From Muricoccus nepalensis (GTDB lineage Bacteria > Pseudomonadota > Alphaproteobacteria > Acetobacterales > Acetobacteraceae), in the NCBI RefSeq assembly GCF_006438825.1, contig NZ_RCZP01000006.1:78876-142875 (forward strand): DNA of 64,000 nucleotides, read 5' to 3'. Numbering within the stretch: position 1 is the first letter of the stretch; every line of letters begins with the position of its first letter. The notes below the pieces were generated by a model that saw only the letters and a program-made list of their open reading frames with translations, did no database searches and was not told the origin of the DNA. A program made the position numbers and the translations under genes. Shown one piece after another: positions 7,919 through 16,747 of this stretch.

Positions 7919-8512
7919 GTGCCCAAGCCTCCCGCTCCCGACGCCGACCTCCCCCTCAACCCCCCGCCCGGCCCCGGCCCCCTCTTCGTCGCCTTCGCCA
8001 AGGCGGGGCTGATGGGCTTCGGCGGCGCCCAGGTCTGGGTCCGCCGCGCCCTGGTCGAGGAGCGCCGCTGGATGACCGAGCGCGACTACGCGGAGGTGCT
8101 CGGCCTCGGCCAGGTGCTGCCCGGCCCGAACGTGGGCAACGCCGCCGTCATGATCGGCCGCCGCTTCGCGGGCCTGCCCGGCTCCTTCGCGGCGACCGGG
8201 GGCCTCTACCTCTTCCCGCTCATCGTCCTCATGTCGCTCGTCCTCCTCTGGCAGGAATTCGCTGACATCCCGGAGGTCGCGGCCTTCATGCACGGCCTGG
8301 CCTGCGCGGCGGCCGGGATGGTGATCGGCAACGGCCTGCGCATGACCGGCCGCCTGAAGCCCCCGCCCGAGCTGATCGCGATCGGCCTCGCCTCCACCGC
8401 GGCCGCCGCCTGGCTGCGCGTGCCGCTGCCGGTCATCGTCCTCGTCCTCGGCCCGATCTCCATCGCGGCCGTCGTCTGGCGCGGCCGGCGCGGCGCGGGG
8501 AGGCGCCTATGA
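7919..8512 (+). CDS. chrA: Chromate transporter, N-terminal half protein
   Basis: A 197-residue membrane protein of the short-chain CHR family. The signature FAKAGLMGFGGAQVWVRRALVEERRWM is followed by LGLGQVLPGPNVGNAAVMIG. Roughly five to six hydrophobic segments are seen. Short CHR proteins work as pairs of separate halves, and the other half follows with an ATGA overlap. The start is a GTG at 7919. CHR proteins export chromate or take up sulfate-like anions; which applies here is unknown. Confidence 0.88.
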   Translation: MPKPPAPDADLPLNPPPGPGPLFVAFAKAGLMGFGGAQVWVRRALVEERRWMTERDYAEVLGLGQVLPGPNVGNAAVMIGRRFAGLPGSFAATGGLYLFPLIVLMSLVLLWQEFADIPEVAAFMHGLACAAAGMVIGNGLRMTGRLKPPPELIAIGLASTAAAAWLRVPLPVIVLVLGPISIAAVVWRGRRGAGRRL

Positions 8513-9051
8513 GCCCCGTCGCCTGGGACCTCTTCCTCTTCTTCCTCAAGCTCTCCCTCGTGGCCGTAGGCGGCGCCAACGCCGCCGTGCCCTCGATGCA
8601 CCAGGAGGTGGTGGAGCTACGCCACTGGATGACCGACGCCGCCTTCTCCCAGGGCTACGCGCTGGCCTCGGCGGCCCCCGGGCCGAACGTGCTCTTCGTC
8701 GCGGTCATCGGCTGGCACGTCGCGGGCTGGCAGGGGCTGGCGGCCAGCCTCGTCGGCTTCCTCGGCCCCACCTTCATCCTCGCCTGGGCGGTGGCCATGC
8801 TCACCCAGCGCGTGGCGCACGACGCGCGCATGGCCGCGCTCCGGGCCGGGCTGGTGCCGGTGGCCATCGGGCTGATCCTCGCCACCGGCCTCGTCACCGG
8901 CGCCGCCGCGGCGCGCGGCACGGGGACGGAGGTGGCCGCCGCGGTGGTCATCACCGCCGCCTCGGCCCTCTTCGTCTGGCGCTCGAACCTCTCGCCGATC
9001 TGGACGCTGCTCGCGGGCGGGGTGGTCGGGCTGGTCGTCATGCAGGGGTGA
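8509..9051 (+). CDS. chrA: Chromate transporter, C-terminal half protein
   Basis: A 180-residue second half of a two-gene CHR transporter. It opens FFLKLSLVAVGGANAAVPSM and has the conserved QGYALASAAPGPNVLFVAVIG, matching the first half at the PGPN motif. The two half-proteins have antiparallel topology in the known model for short-chain CHR pairs. It overlaps the upstream gene by four bases, which fits equal production of both halves. Confidence 0.88.
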   Translation: MSPVAWDLFLFFLKLSLVAVGGANAAVPSMHQEVVELRHWMTDAAFSQGYALASAAPGPNVLFVAVIGWHVAGWQGLAASLVGFLGPTFILAWAVAMLTQRVAHDARMAALRAGLVPVAIGLILATGLVTGAAAARGTGTEVAAAVVITAASALFVWRSNLSPIWTLLAGGVVGLVVMQG

Positions 9052-9072
9052 AAGCGGGGCGCGCGGCCTTGC

Positions 9073-9091
9073 CGCATTAATAATCATTCTC
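9073..9091. promoter_or_regulatory. Fur-box-like site upstream of the ferric iron binding protein gene
   Basis: An AT-rich 19-base segment in a very GC-rich intergenic region. Its right part, ATAATCATTCTC (9080-9091), matches 11 of 12 bases of the classical Fur consensus half ATAATCATTATC; over the whole 19-mer about 13 positions match. It lies 83 bases before the fbpA start. Alphaproteobacteria may use Fur, Irr or RirA; the shape is Fur-like. Confidence 0.55.
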
Positions 9092-9174
9092 ACCTCTTGC
9101 CGGCGCGGCCCCGCCGCGACAGATTGCGCGCCGTTCATCCGAGCCCGCCTGTCCCCCCTGCCGAGGCCAGCCCC

Positions 9175-10203
9175 ATGATCCGCCCGCGCGCCGCCCTCCT
9201 CCTCGCCCTCCCGCTCCTCTCGGCGCTGCTGGCCCCCTCCGCGGCCCGGGCGGCGGAGGTGAACCTCTACACGACCCGCGAGCCCGGCCTCATGCGCCCG
9301 CTCACCGACCGCTTCACCCAGGAGACGGGGGTGAAGGTGAACACCGTCTTCGTCCAGGGCGGCCTCGCCGAGCGCCTGGCGGCCGAGGGCAGCCGGTCCC
9401 GCGCCGACGTCGCCATGGTGGTCGACGTGGGCAACCTCATGGAGCTGGTGGACCGCAACCTCACCCAGCCCGTGCGGTCCCAGGCGCTCGAATCCGCCAT
9501 CCCCGCCCCGCTGCGCGACCCCCAGGGCCGCTGGTTCGCCCTCTCCACCCGGGCGCGGGCCATCTACGCCTCCCGCGAGCGTATCCCCGAGGCCGAGGCC
9601 GCGAAGCTCACCTACGAGGACCTGGCGGACCCCCGCTTCAAGGGCCGGGTCTGCATCCGCTCGGGCCAGCACCCCTACAACACCGCCCTCTTCTCGATCC
9701 TGATGATCCACCATGGCGAGGCCTGGCTGCGCGACTACCTGACGAAGCTGCACGCCAACCTCGCCCGCCGGGCCACGGGCGGCGACCGCGAGGTGGCCCG
9801 CGACATCCTGGCCGGCCTCTGCGACGTCGGCCTCGCCAACACCTACTACGCCGGCCTCATGCTCTCCGGGCAGGGCGGCGAGGAGCAGAAGCGCTGGGGC
9901 GAGGCGGTGCGCGTGATCCTTCCCCAGGCCGAGACGGCCGTGAACATCTCGGGCGGCGCCGTCACCCGCCACGCCCCCAACCGGGCCGAGGCCGTGCGCT
10001 TCCTCGAGTTCCTCGCCTCCGCCGAGGCCCAGTCGATGTACGCCGACGCCAACTTCGAGAACCCGGTGCGCCCGGGCACGCCGGTGAACCCCATCGTGGC
10101 CGGCTTCGGCACGCTCACCCCGCGCGAGGTCTCGCTGCCCGAGGTCGCCTCCCGCCGGGCGCTCGCCAGCCGCATCGTGGACGAGGTCGGCTTCGACCGC
10201 TGA
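9175..10203 (+). CDS. fbpA: Ferric iron ABC transporter substrate-binding protein
   Basis: A periplasmic Fe(III)-binding protein of the FbpA/AfuA/FutA family, 342 residues. A signal peptide covers about residues 1-24 (cut near AARAAE). The mature protein opens VNLYTTREPGLMRPLTDRF, and has the conserved NTYYAGLML with the adjacent Tyr pair that coordinates iron in this family, then NISGGAVTRHAPN and FENPVRPGTPVNP. The ATG at 9175 was chosen over an upstream in-frame start because it begins directly at the signal peptide. The permease gene follows after 22 bases. The Fur-like site upstream fits iron repression. Confidence 0.92.
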   Translation: MIRPRAALLLALPLLSALLAPSAARAAEVNLYTTREPGLMRPLTDRFTQETGVKVNTVFVQGGLAERLAAEGSRSRADVAMVVDVGNLMELVDRNLTQPVRSQALESAIPAPLRDPQGRWFALSTRARAIYASRERIPEAEAAKLTYEDLADPRFKGRVCIRSGQHPYNTALFSILMIHHGEAWLRDYLTKLHANLARRATGGDREVARDILAGLCDVGLANTYYAGLMLSGQGGEEQKRWGEAVRVILPQAETAVNISGGAVTRHAPNRAEAVRFLEFLASAEAQSMYADANFENPVRPGTPVNPIVAGFGTLTPREVSLPEVASRRALASRIVDEVGFDR

Positions 10204-10225
10204 GAGGGACCCTCCGGGCGCGCCG

Positions 10226-12010
10226 ATGAGCAGCCACCTGGGACGGGCGCCGGCGCTCCCCGCCGGCCTCGGCGCCGCCCGGCGCGCAGCCCCGGCCGGG
10301 CCCGTGGCGCCCTGCGGCCCCCGCCCGGGCCTCCGGCGGGTGGCGCTCGGCCTGCGGCTGGGGGCGGCGCTCGGCGTGCTGCTGGTGGCGCTCCCGGTGG
10401 TCGCGCTCGCCTTCGCGGCCGCCCGGGGCTCGGGCGACCTCTGGCCCCACCTCATCCGCTACGTCCTGCCCGAGGCCGCCGTCGAAACAGCGCTGCTCCT
10501 GGCCGGCGTCGGCGCGGTGGCGGTGGGGGTGGGGACCGGCACGGCCTGGCTCGTCACCTCCTACCGCTTCCCCGGCCGCAAGACCCTCGCCTGGGCCCTC
10601 GTCCTGCCCCTCGCCATGCCCGCCTACGTCGCGGCCTATGCCTGGCTGGACGTGCTGCACCCGGCCAGCGCCGTGCAGTCGGGCCTGCGCGCCCTCCTCG
10701 GCCTGACGGACCCGCGCGCCATCCCCCTGCCCGAGATCCGCTCCCTGCCGGGCTGCATCATGGTCATGGGCACGGTGCTCTACCCCTACGTCTACCTCGC
10801 CGCCCGCGCCGCCTTCCTGACGCAGGGGCCGGACATGCTGCGCGCCGGGCGGGCGATGGGGGCGGGGGGCTGGCGGCTCTTCCTCTCGGTCGGCCTGCCC
10901 ATGGCCTGGCCCGCGGTCATGGCCGGGGCGGCGCTGGCGCTGCTGGAGACGCTGAACGACGTCGGCGCCGCCGAATTCCTCGGCGTGCGGACGCTGACCG
11001 TCTCGGTCTACGTCACCTGGATCACCCGCTCCTCGCTCGAGGGCGCGGCGCAGATCGCCCTCGTGCTGCTCGCCGCCGTCGCCGCCGTCCTCGCCCTGGA
11101 GGGCTGGGGCCGCAGCCGCTCCCGCGAGGCGCGGGCCGTGCAGGACGCCCTCCCGCCCGACCTCCGCCCCATGCCGGCCGGCCTCGGGCTCCTCGCCCTG
11201 CTCGGCGGCGCGGTGCCGGTCCTGCTCGGCTTCGTCACCCCCGCCTCCTACCTTCTCTGGGCGGCCTGGCGGCGCGTGGCGGAGTTCGGCCTGCCGGCGG
11301 AGCTCGGCACCTGGATCGCCAACAGCGCGACGCTGGCCGCCATCGCCACCCTCCTCGTCCTGCCCGCCGCCCTGCTGCTCGCCTTCGGGGCGCGGACGGG
11401 GCAGGGGGCGGAGCCGGGCGCGCGGCCGGGGCTCGACGCCGCCCTGCTGCGGGCCAGCCTCCTCGGCTACGCCCTGCCCGGCGGCATCGCGGCGGTCGGG
11501 CTGATCATCGCCTTCGGGGGCCTCGACGACGCGCTGGAGACGCTGGGCGCCCTCGCGCCGCCGCCCCTCTCGGGCACGCTCTCCGCCCTCATCCTCGCCT
11601 ATTTCGTGCGCTTCCTGGCCATCCCCGCCTCGGGGCTCGACGCCGCCTACGGCCGCATCCGGCGGGAGGTGGACTGGTCCGCCCGGGCCATGGGGGCGGG
11701 GCCGGGCCGCATCCTCGCCCGCGTCCACCTGCCGATGCTGCTGCCGGCCCTGCTGGCCGCCGCCCTGCTGGTCTTCCTCGACGCCATGAAGGAGCTTCCC
11801 GCCACCCTCCTGCTCCGCCCCTTCAACCGCGAGACCCTGGCCACGGCCCTCTACGGCGAGGCCGCGCGCGGCACCTACGAGGAGGGGGCGGTGGCCGCCC
11901 TGGCCCTCGTGGTGGTGGGGCTGCCGGTCATCGCGCTGATGGTGGCCGGCGGGCGGGCCGCGGCGGCGGCGGCCCAGCGCCCCGGTCGCCGCTCCCGCCC
12001 GCCGGCCTGA
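10226..12010 (+). CDS. fbpB: Ferric iron ABC transporter permease
   Basis: A 594-residue fused double permease of the FbpB/AfuB type with about twelve membrane segments. Both halves carry an EAA-type loop for docking the ATPase: AGRAMGAGGWRLFLSVGLPM in the first and RAMGAGPGRILARVHLPML in the second. It moves Fe(III) delivered by the upstream binding protein. The N-terminal 35 residues are Ala/Pro/Arg-rich and cytoplasmic. No ATP-binding gene follows; the next gene is a dehydrogenase 107 bases away, so the energising subunit must be encoded elsewhere. Confidence 0.92.
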   Translation: MSSHLGRAPALPAGLGAARRAAPAGPVAPCGPRPGLRRVALGLRLGAALGVLLVALPVVALAFAAARGSGDLWPHLIRYVLPEAAVETALLLAGVGAVAVGVGTGTAWLVTSYRFPGRKTLAWALVLPLAMPAYVAAYAWLDVLHPASAVQSGLRALLGLTDPRAIPLPEIRSLPGCIMVMGTVLYPYVYLAARAAFLTQGPDMLRAGRAMGAGGWRLFLSVGLPMAWPAVMAGAALALLETLNDVGAAEFLGVRTLTVSVYVTWITRSSLEGAAQIALVLLAAVAAVLALEGWGRSRSREARAVQDALPPDLRPMPAGLGLLALLGGAVPVLLGFVTPASYLLWAAWRRVAEFGLPAELGTWIANSATLAAIATLLVLPAALLLAFGARTGQGAEPGARPGLDAALLRASLLGYALPGGIAAVGLIIAFGGLDDALETLGALAPPPLSGTLSALILAYFVRFLAIPASGLDAAYGRIRREVDWSARAMGAGPGRILARVHLPMLLPALLAAALLVFLDAMKELPATLLLRPFNRETLATALYGEAARGTYEEGAVAALALVVVGLPVIALMVAGGRAAAAAAQRPGRRSRPPA

Positions 12011-12117
12011 TCCCGCGCCCCGCCTTCTTTTGCCGGGCACCGGGGCCAGATAAAGGGGGTCCCGCCCCGAAAACCGTCCTTGACCCGCGGCCCCGCCGCG
12101 GCGTTTGGTCCCCCGCC

Positions 12118-13566
12118 ATGCCCGACACCCCGATGCCCCTCCTCCCGGCCCTTCCCCCCGGCCTCCTCGACGCCCTGCACGGCGTCCTCGGCGCCCGCGG
12201 CATCGTGACGGACCAGGCCGACCTCGTGCCGCACCTGTCGGACTGGCGCGGCCTCTACCGCGGCGCCTCCCCGGCCCTGCTCCGCCCCGGCTCCACCGCG
12301 GAGCTCGCGGCCGCGATGCGCCTGCTGCACGAGGCCGCGGTGCCGGTGGTGCCCCAGGGCGGCAACACCTCCATGGTCGGCGGCGCCATGCCCGACGAGA
12401 GCGGGCGGCAGGTGATCCTCTCCCTCTCCCGCCTGAACCGCATCCGCGACCTCGACCCCGTGGACATGACGATGGTGGCGGAAGCGGGCGTGGTGCTGAA
12501 GACCGCGCAGGACGCGGCCGCCGCGGCCGGCACCCTCTTTCCCCTCTCGCTCGGCGCCGAGGGCACGGCGACGATCGGCGGCGTGCTCTCCACCAACGCC
12601 GGCGGCAACACCACGGTCCGCTACGGCAACGCGCGGGACCTCATGCTCGGGCTCGAGATCGTCCTGCCCGACGGCGGCGTCATCAACGGCCTCCGCCGCC
12701 TCCGCAAGGACAACACCGGCTACGCGCTGCGCCACCTGATGGTCGGCGCGGAGGGCACGCTCGGCATCGTCACCGCCGCCGTGCTGCGGCTCTTCCCGCG
12801 CCCGCGCGCCGAGGCCATCGCCCTCTGCGCGGTCGAGAGCGAGGACGCGGCGCTGGCCCTCTTCCGCCGCTTCCGCGACCGCGACGAGACCGCCGTGCGC
12901 GCCTTCGAGTACATGGCCGGCCAGGGCATGGACCTCGTGCTGCGCCACGTCGACGGCGCCACCCTGCCGCTGTCCGAGCGCGCCGACCACTACGTGCTCG
13001 TGGACCTCTCCTCCTCCCGCCCCGACGCCGACCTCCGCGGGCTGATGGAGGGCGTGCTGGAGGAGGCGCTGGAGGCCGGCGAGGTGCTCGACGCGGCGCT
13101 GGCCGAGAGCGAGGCCCAGCGCGCCGCGATCTGGCGCCTGCGCGAGGAGCACCCGGAGGCGCAGAAGCGGGAAGGGGCCTCGGTGAAGAACGACGTCTCC
13201 GTCCCCGTCTCGAAGGTGCCGGAGCTGATCCGGCGCTCCAACGCGGCGCTCACCGCCCTCATCCCCGGCGCCCGCCCCGTGCCCTTCGGCCACATGGGCG
13301 ACGGCAACATCCACATGAACCTCGAGCAGCCCGAGGGCATGGACGCCGGCGCCTTCCTCGCCCGCAGCCACGACATCATGGACTGCGTGAACGCGATCGT
13401 GCGCGACCTCGACGGCTCCTTCTCCGCCGAGCACGGCGTCGGCCGCCTCAAGCCCGACATGCTCGCCGAATGGCGCGGGGGCGCGGAGCTGGACGCGATG
13501 CGCCGCATCAAGGCCGCGCTCGACCCGCTCGGCCTCCTCAACCCCGGCAAGGTGCTGCCCGCTTGA
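12118..13566 (+). CDS. FAD-binding D-2-hydroxyacid dehydrogenase (GlcD/D2HGDH family)
   Basis: A 482-residue flavoenzyme of the vanillyl-alcohol-oxidase/PCMH superfamily. The FAD domain shows PVVPQGGNTSMVGGAMPDES near residue 78, GAEGTATIGGVLSTNAGGNTT, and KDNTGYALRHLMVGAEGTLGIVT. The C-terminal half has GHMGDGNIHMN (the metal/substrate His site) and SAEHGVGRLKPDML. It oxidises a D-2-hydroxyacid such as D-2-hydroxyglutarate or D-lactate to the ketoacid, passing electrons to a carrier; the exact substrate is not resolvable. Its stop overlaps the TTG start of the next gene. Confidence 0.88.
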   Translation: MPDTPMPLLPALPPGLLDALHGVLGARGIVTDQADLVPHLSDWRGLYRGASPALLRPGSTAELAAAMRLLHEAAVPVVPQGGNTSMVGGAMPDESGRQVILSLSRLNRIRDLDPVDMTMVAEAGVVLKTAQDAAAAAGTLFPLSLGAEGTATIGGVLSTNAGGNTTVRYGNARDLMLGLEIVLPDGGVINGLRRLRKDNTGYALRHLMVGAEGTLGIVTAAVLRLFPRPRAEAIALCAVESEDAALALFRRFRDRDETAVRAFEYMAGQGMDLVLRHVDGATLPLSERADHYVLVDLSSSRPDADLRGLMEGVLEEALEAGEVLDAALAESEAQRAAIWRLREEHPEAQKREGASVKNDVSVPVSKVPELIRRSNAALTALIPGARPVPFGHMGDGNIHMNLEQPEGMDAGAFLARSHDIMDCVNAIVRDLDGSFSAEHGVGRLKPDMLAEWRGGAELDAMRRIKAALDPLGLLNPGKVLPA

Positions 13567-14342
13567 CCCGCGCCCTCGCGCTGCTCGCGGCCCTCCTCCT
13601 CTCGGCCTGCGCGGCCGCACCGCCGCCGCTGCGCCAGCCCGAGGCGACGCCACGCCTGCCCGACGTGCCCGATGCCTTCCGGGCCGAGCTCCTCGGCGGC
13701 CGCTCGCCGGACTGCCGCCTCCGCGGCCAGGCCGTCTACCTCGGCGGCGGCCGCTTCCTCACCGCCGCCCACCTGGTCGACGACATGGTGCCCCGCCTGC
13801 GCCACTGCGCGGGCATCCCGCTCGAGCCCCTGATCGTCTTCCGCGGCTACACCATGCCCGTGCGCCTGCTGCGCCTGGGCGAGGGGACGCTCGAGCCGGA
13901 CGTGGGGCCGGTCTACCGCCGCGGCGAGGACCTCGCCCTCCTCCAGGCCGGCAGCGCCCCCGCCGGCCCCTTCGCGCGGCCCTGCCCCGACGGGCCCTCG
14001 CCCGGCCAGCGCGTGCTCGTCCTCTCCGGGCAGCGGCACGAGGCGCGGGCCGGCGGCCTGGTGCCCGAGACGCGCGCCGCCGACGGCGCCTACGCCGACC
14101 TGCCCATCCACCTCGCCCAGGGCGAGTCCGGCGCCGGGGTCTTCGACGCCGGCAGCTTCTGCCTTCTCGGCGTGGTCAGCCATCGGCCGGACGACACGCC
14201 CAACCACTCCCGCATCGTCCCCGCCGCCACCATCCGCACCTTCCTCGGCGAGGTGGTGGGCCTCGGCGAGGGCGAGGCCCCAAGCGGGGGCGGGGGCGCG
14301 GCCGCCGCGCCGAGCCCGGCCGAGCGCGCCGGACACGCCTAG
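13563..14342 (+). CDS. Trypsin-like serine protease lipoprotein
   Basis: A 259-residue exported protein. The N-terminus is a lipoprotein signal (ALLAALLLSAC), so it is probably membrane-anchored in the periplasm. It has a chymotrypsin-fold protease domain with an apparently complete triad: His70 in FLTAAHLVDD, Asp123 in GEDLALLQAG, and Ser189 in AQGESGAGVFD. Four further cysteines may form disulfides. The start is a TTG at 13563 overlapping the dehydrogenase stop (TTGA). The C-terminal 25 residues are a Gly/Ala/Pro tail. I do not know its substrate; PDZ domains are absent, so it is not a DegP homologue. Confidence 0.8.
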   Translation: MTRALALLAALLLSACAAAPPPLRQPEATPRLPDVPDAFRAELLGGRSPDCRLRGQAVYLGGGRFLTAAHLVDDMVPRLRHCAGIPLEPLIVFRGYTMPVRLLRLGEGTLEPDVGPVYRRGEDLALLQAGSAPAGPFARPCPDGPSPGQRVLVLSGQRHEARAGGLVPETRAADGAYADLPIHLAQGESGAGVFDAGSFCLLGVVSHRPDDTPNHSRIVPAATIRTFLGEVVGLGEGEAPSGGGGAAAAPSPAERAGHA

Positions 14343-14423
14343 CCGCCATGCCGCCCCGGCGGCGTGATTTCCCCGCCGCGCCCTTTGCCCTGATCCACGG
14401 GGGCCGCTAGGTTCCCCCCCATC

Positions 14424-15641
14424 ATGAGCCGGGTCACCCGCTACATCTCGAGGCAGATCGCCGTCAGCCTTCTGGCCGTGACGATCGGCCTCGCCGCGCT
14501 CATCTGGCTGACCCAGTCGCTCCGCTTCATCGAGCTCGTCCTCGACCGCGGCCTGCCCTTCTCGGTCTTCCTTGAACTCACGGGGCTGCTGCTGCCCTCC
14601 TTCTTTGCGGTGATCCTGCCGATCACCACCTTCATCGTCACCCTCTTCGCCTATGTGCGCCTCTCCACCGACCGCGAGCTCGTGGTGATGCGCGCCGCCG
14701 GCCTCTCGGACTGGCGCCTCGCCCGCCCCGCGCTGATCGTGGCGACCGTCTCCACCGTCGCCGGCCTCGTGCTGCAGACCTGGCTCGTGCCCGTCTCCCA
14801 CGCGGCCTTCCGCGAGTGGCAGTTCGAGATCCGCAACCAGATGGCCGCCATCCTCCTGCAGGAGGGCGTGTTCAGCTCCGTCAGCAACGACCTGACCGTC
14901 TACGCCCGCCTGCGGGAGAAGGACGGCACGCTGCGCGGCATCCTCATCCACGACATGCGCGAGCCCGGCGCCCCCGTCACCATCCTCGCCGAGCGCGGGG
15001 TGATCCTGCCCGGCGCGAACGGGCCGCGCGTCATCCTGCTCAACGGCCAGCGCCAGCAGATGGAGCGCGTGGTGCCGCCGCGCTCGCCGCCGGGCACGCC
15101 GCCCGTGCCGCAGCTCTCGGTCCTCGCCTTCGGCGAGAACAGCGTCGACCTCGCCCGCACCGGCAAGGCCGAGGACGCCCGCAACCGTGACAGTCGCGAG
15201 CGCTTCGTCGGCGAGCTGCTGAACCCCGACCCCGAGGAAGGCCTGCTCGAGCGCGACATCCGCAAGTTCCGCGCGGAGGGCCACGGGCGCCTCGCCTCGC
15301 CGCTCACCGCCTTCTCCTTCGCCATGGTCGGCCTCGCCGCCGCGCTCGCCACCGGCTTCCGCCGCCACGGCGGCGGGCTGACGGCCATGATGGCCATCGC
15401 CGCGGTCGTCACCCTCCTCGCCCTCGGCCTCGCGGTCGGCAACCTCGCCGCGCGGGACAACCGCTTCATCCCGCTCATCTGGCTGCACGCGATCGGGCCG
15501 GGGGTCGTCGCCGCCTGGGTGCTCTCGGGCGCGCCGGGCTGGCCGCGCCGCGCGCCGCCCGTGCCCTCGGACGCGCCGCCCCTGCCGCGCGGCCGCCGCG
15601 CGCGCCTCGCCCCGCGCGCGGCGCAAGGGGCCTCGAGGTGA
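14424..15641 (+). CDS. lptF: LPS export ABC transporter permease LptF
   Basis: One of two inner-membrane permeases of LptB2FG, which extracts lipopolysaccharide from the inner membrane. The 405 residues show the YjgP/YjgQ pattern: three N-terminal membrane helices (residues about 12-120, with TDRELVVMRAAGLSDWRLARP as the coupling region), a periplasmic beta-jellyroll (about 120-270), and three C-terminal helices after HGRLASPLTAFSFAMVGLAAAL. The tail is Arg/Pro/Ala-rich. It overlaps lptG by four bases (GTGA). It starts the run lptF-lptG-lptD-surA-rsmA. Confidence 0.93.
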   Translation: MSRVTRYISRQIAVSLLAVTIGLAALIWLTQSLRFIELVLDRGLPFSVFLELTGLLLPSFFAVILPITTFIVTLFAYVRLSTDRELVVMRAAGLSDWRLARPALIVATVSTVAGLVLQTWLVPVSHAAFREWQFEIRNQMAAILLQEGVFSSVSNDLTVYARLREKDGTLRGILIHDMREPGAPVTILAERGVILPGANGPRVILLNGQRQQMERVVPPRSPPGTPPVPQLSVLAFGENSVDLARTGKAEDARNRDSRERFVGELLNPDPEEGLLERDIRKFRAEGHGRLASPLTAFSFAMVGLAAALATGFRRHGGGLTAMMAIAAVVTLLALGLAVGNLAARDNRFIPLIWLHAIGPGVVAAWVLSGAPGWPRRAPPVPSDAPPLPRGRRARLAPRAAQGASR

Positions 15642-16747
15642 CCTTCCCCTTCACCTTCGGCCTCTACGTCGCCCGCCGCTTCGCCGTCATGTGCTTCGTC
15701 ATGCTGGCGGCGCTCACCGGCCTCGTCGTGCTGTTCGACTTCATCGAGCTGCTCCGCCGCGCGGCCACGCGCGAGGCCGGCTTCGGCATCGTCGCCACCA
15801 TCGCGGGGCTGCGCATCCCCTTCGTCGCGCTGCAGGTGCTGCCCTTCGCCATCCTGCTCGGCGGCATCCTCGCCTTCTGGCGCCTCGCCCGCGCCTCGGA
15901 GCTCGTGGTGGCGCGCTCCGCCGGGATCTCGGCCTGGGGCTTCCTCATCGGCCCCGTGGTGGTCGCGACCCTCCTCGGCGCGGGCGCGACGGCGGGCCTC
16001 TCGCCCCTCTCGGCCGCGATGCTCGCGCGGGCGGAGCGGCTCGACGCCCTCGTGCTGCGCAACGGCGGCGGCACCACCGCCATCGCCGGCGGCCGCCTCT
16101 GGCTCCGCCAGGCGGACCGCGAGCTCGACCCGCAGGGCGTCGCCATCCTCTCGGGCCGCGCGGTCAACCGCCGCGACGGCCGCTTCGGGCTGGAGGAGGT
16201 CTCGCTCTGGCGGATCTCGGCCACCGACCGCTTCCTCTCGCGCGTGGAGGCGCCGAGCGCGAGCCTCTCGGGCGGCGCCTGGGTGCTCGACAACGCCGTC
16301 GCCTTCGGGCCCGACCGCAAGGCAACGCCCGCCATCGCCTTCCGCCTGCCCACCGAGCTGACGCCGGACCGGATCGAGGACAGCTTCGCGAGCCCGGACA
16401 CCCTCTCCTTCTGGACCCTGCCCGACTTCATCCAGGTGCTCGAGGATTCCGGCTTCTCCGCCGTCCGCCACCGCCTGCAGTTCCACTCCCTGCTCGCCCT
16501 GCCCATGCTGGCCGTCGCCATGGCCCTCCTCTCCGCCGGCTTCTCGATGCGCGAGGCCCGCAAGGGCGGCGTCGCCCAGATGCTCGGCGCCGGGGTGGCC
16601 GCGGGCTTCGTGCTGTTCCTGATCGACCGCGTGACCGGCGAGTTCGGCGAGACGGGCACCCTGCCCGTGGTCCTGGCCGCCTGGGCACCCGCCGCCGCCG
16701 GCCTGATGTGCGCGGTGGCGCTCTTGCTTCACCTGGAGGACGGATGA
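15638..16747 (+). CDS. lptG: LPS export ABC transporter permease LptG
   Basis: The partner permease of LptF, 369 residues with the same layout of three helices, jellyroll and three helices. ASELVVARSAGISAWGFLIGPV is the coupling-loop region; HSLLALPMLAVAMALLSAGFSMRE starts the second membrane part. It starts with a GTG overlapping the lptF stop and ends in an ATGA overlap with lptD, so translation of the three genes is probably coupled. The ATPase LptB is not in the window. Confidence 0.93.
   Translation: MTFPFTFGLYVARRFAVMCFVMLAALTGLVVLFDFIELLRRAATREAGFGIVATIAGLRIPFVALQVLPFAILLGGILAFWRLARASELVVARSAGISAWGFLIGPVVVATLLGAGATAGLSPLSAAMLARAERLDALVLRNGGGTTAIAGGRLWLRQADRELDPQGVAILSGRAVNRRDGRFGLEEVSLWRISATDRFLSRVEAPSASLSGGAWVLDNAVAFGPDRKATPAIAFRLPTELTPDRIEDSFASPDTLSFWTLPDFIQVLEDSGFSAVRHRLQFHSLLALPMLAVAMALLSAGFSMREARKGGVAQMLGAGVAAGFVLFLIDRVTGEFGETGTLPVVLAAWAPAAAGLMCAVALLLHLEDG

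Noticed and set aside
14348-14363. GCCGCC-CC-GGCGGC inverted repeat before lptF
   Set aside because: A two-base loop cannot form as drawn and such GC palindromes are frequent in this genome; no independent support for a terminator.
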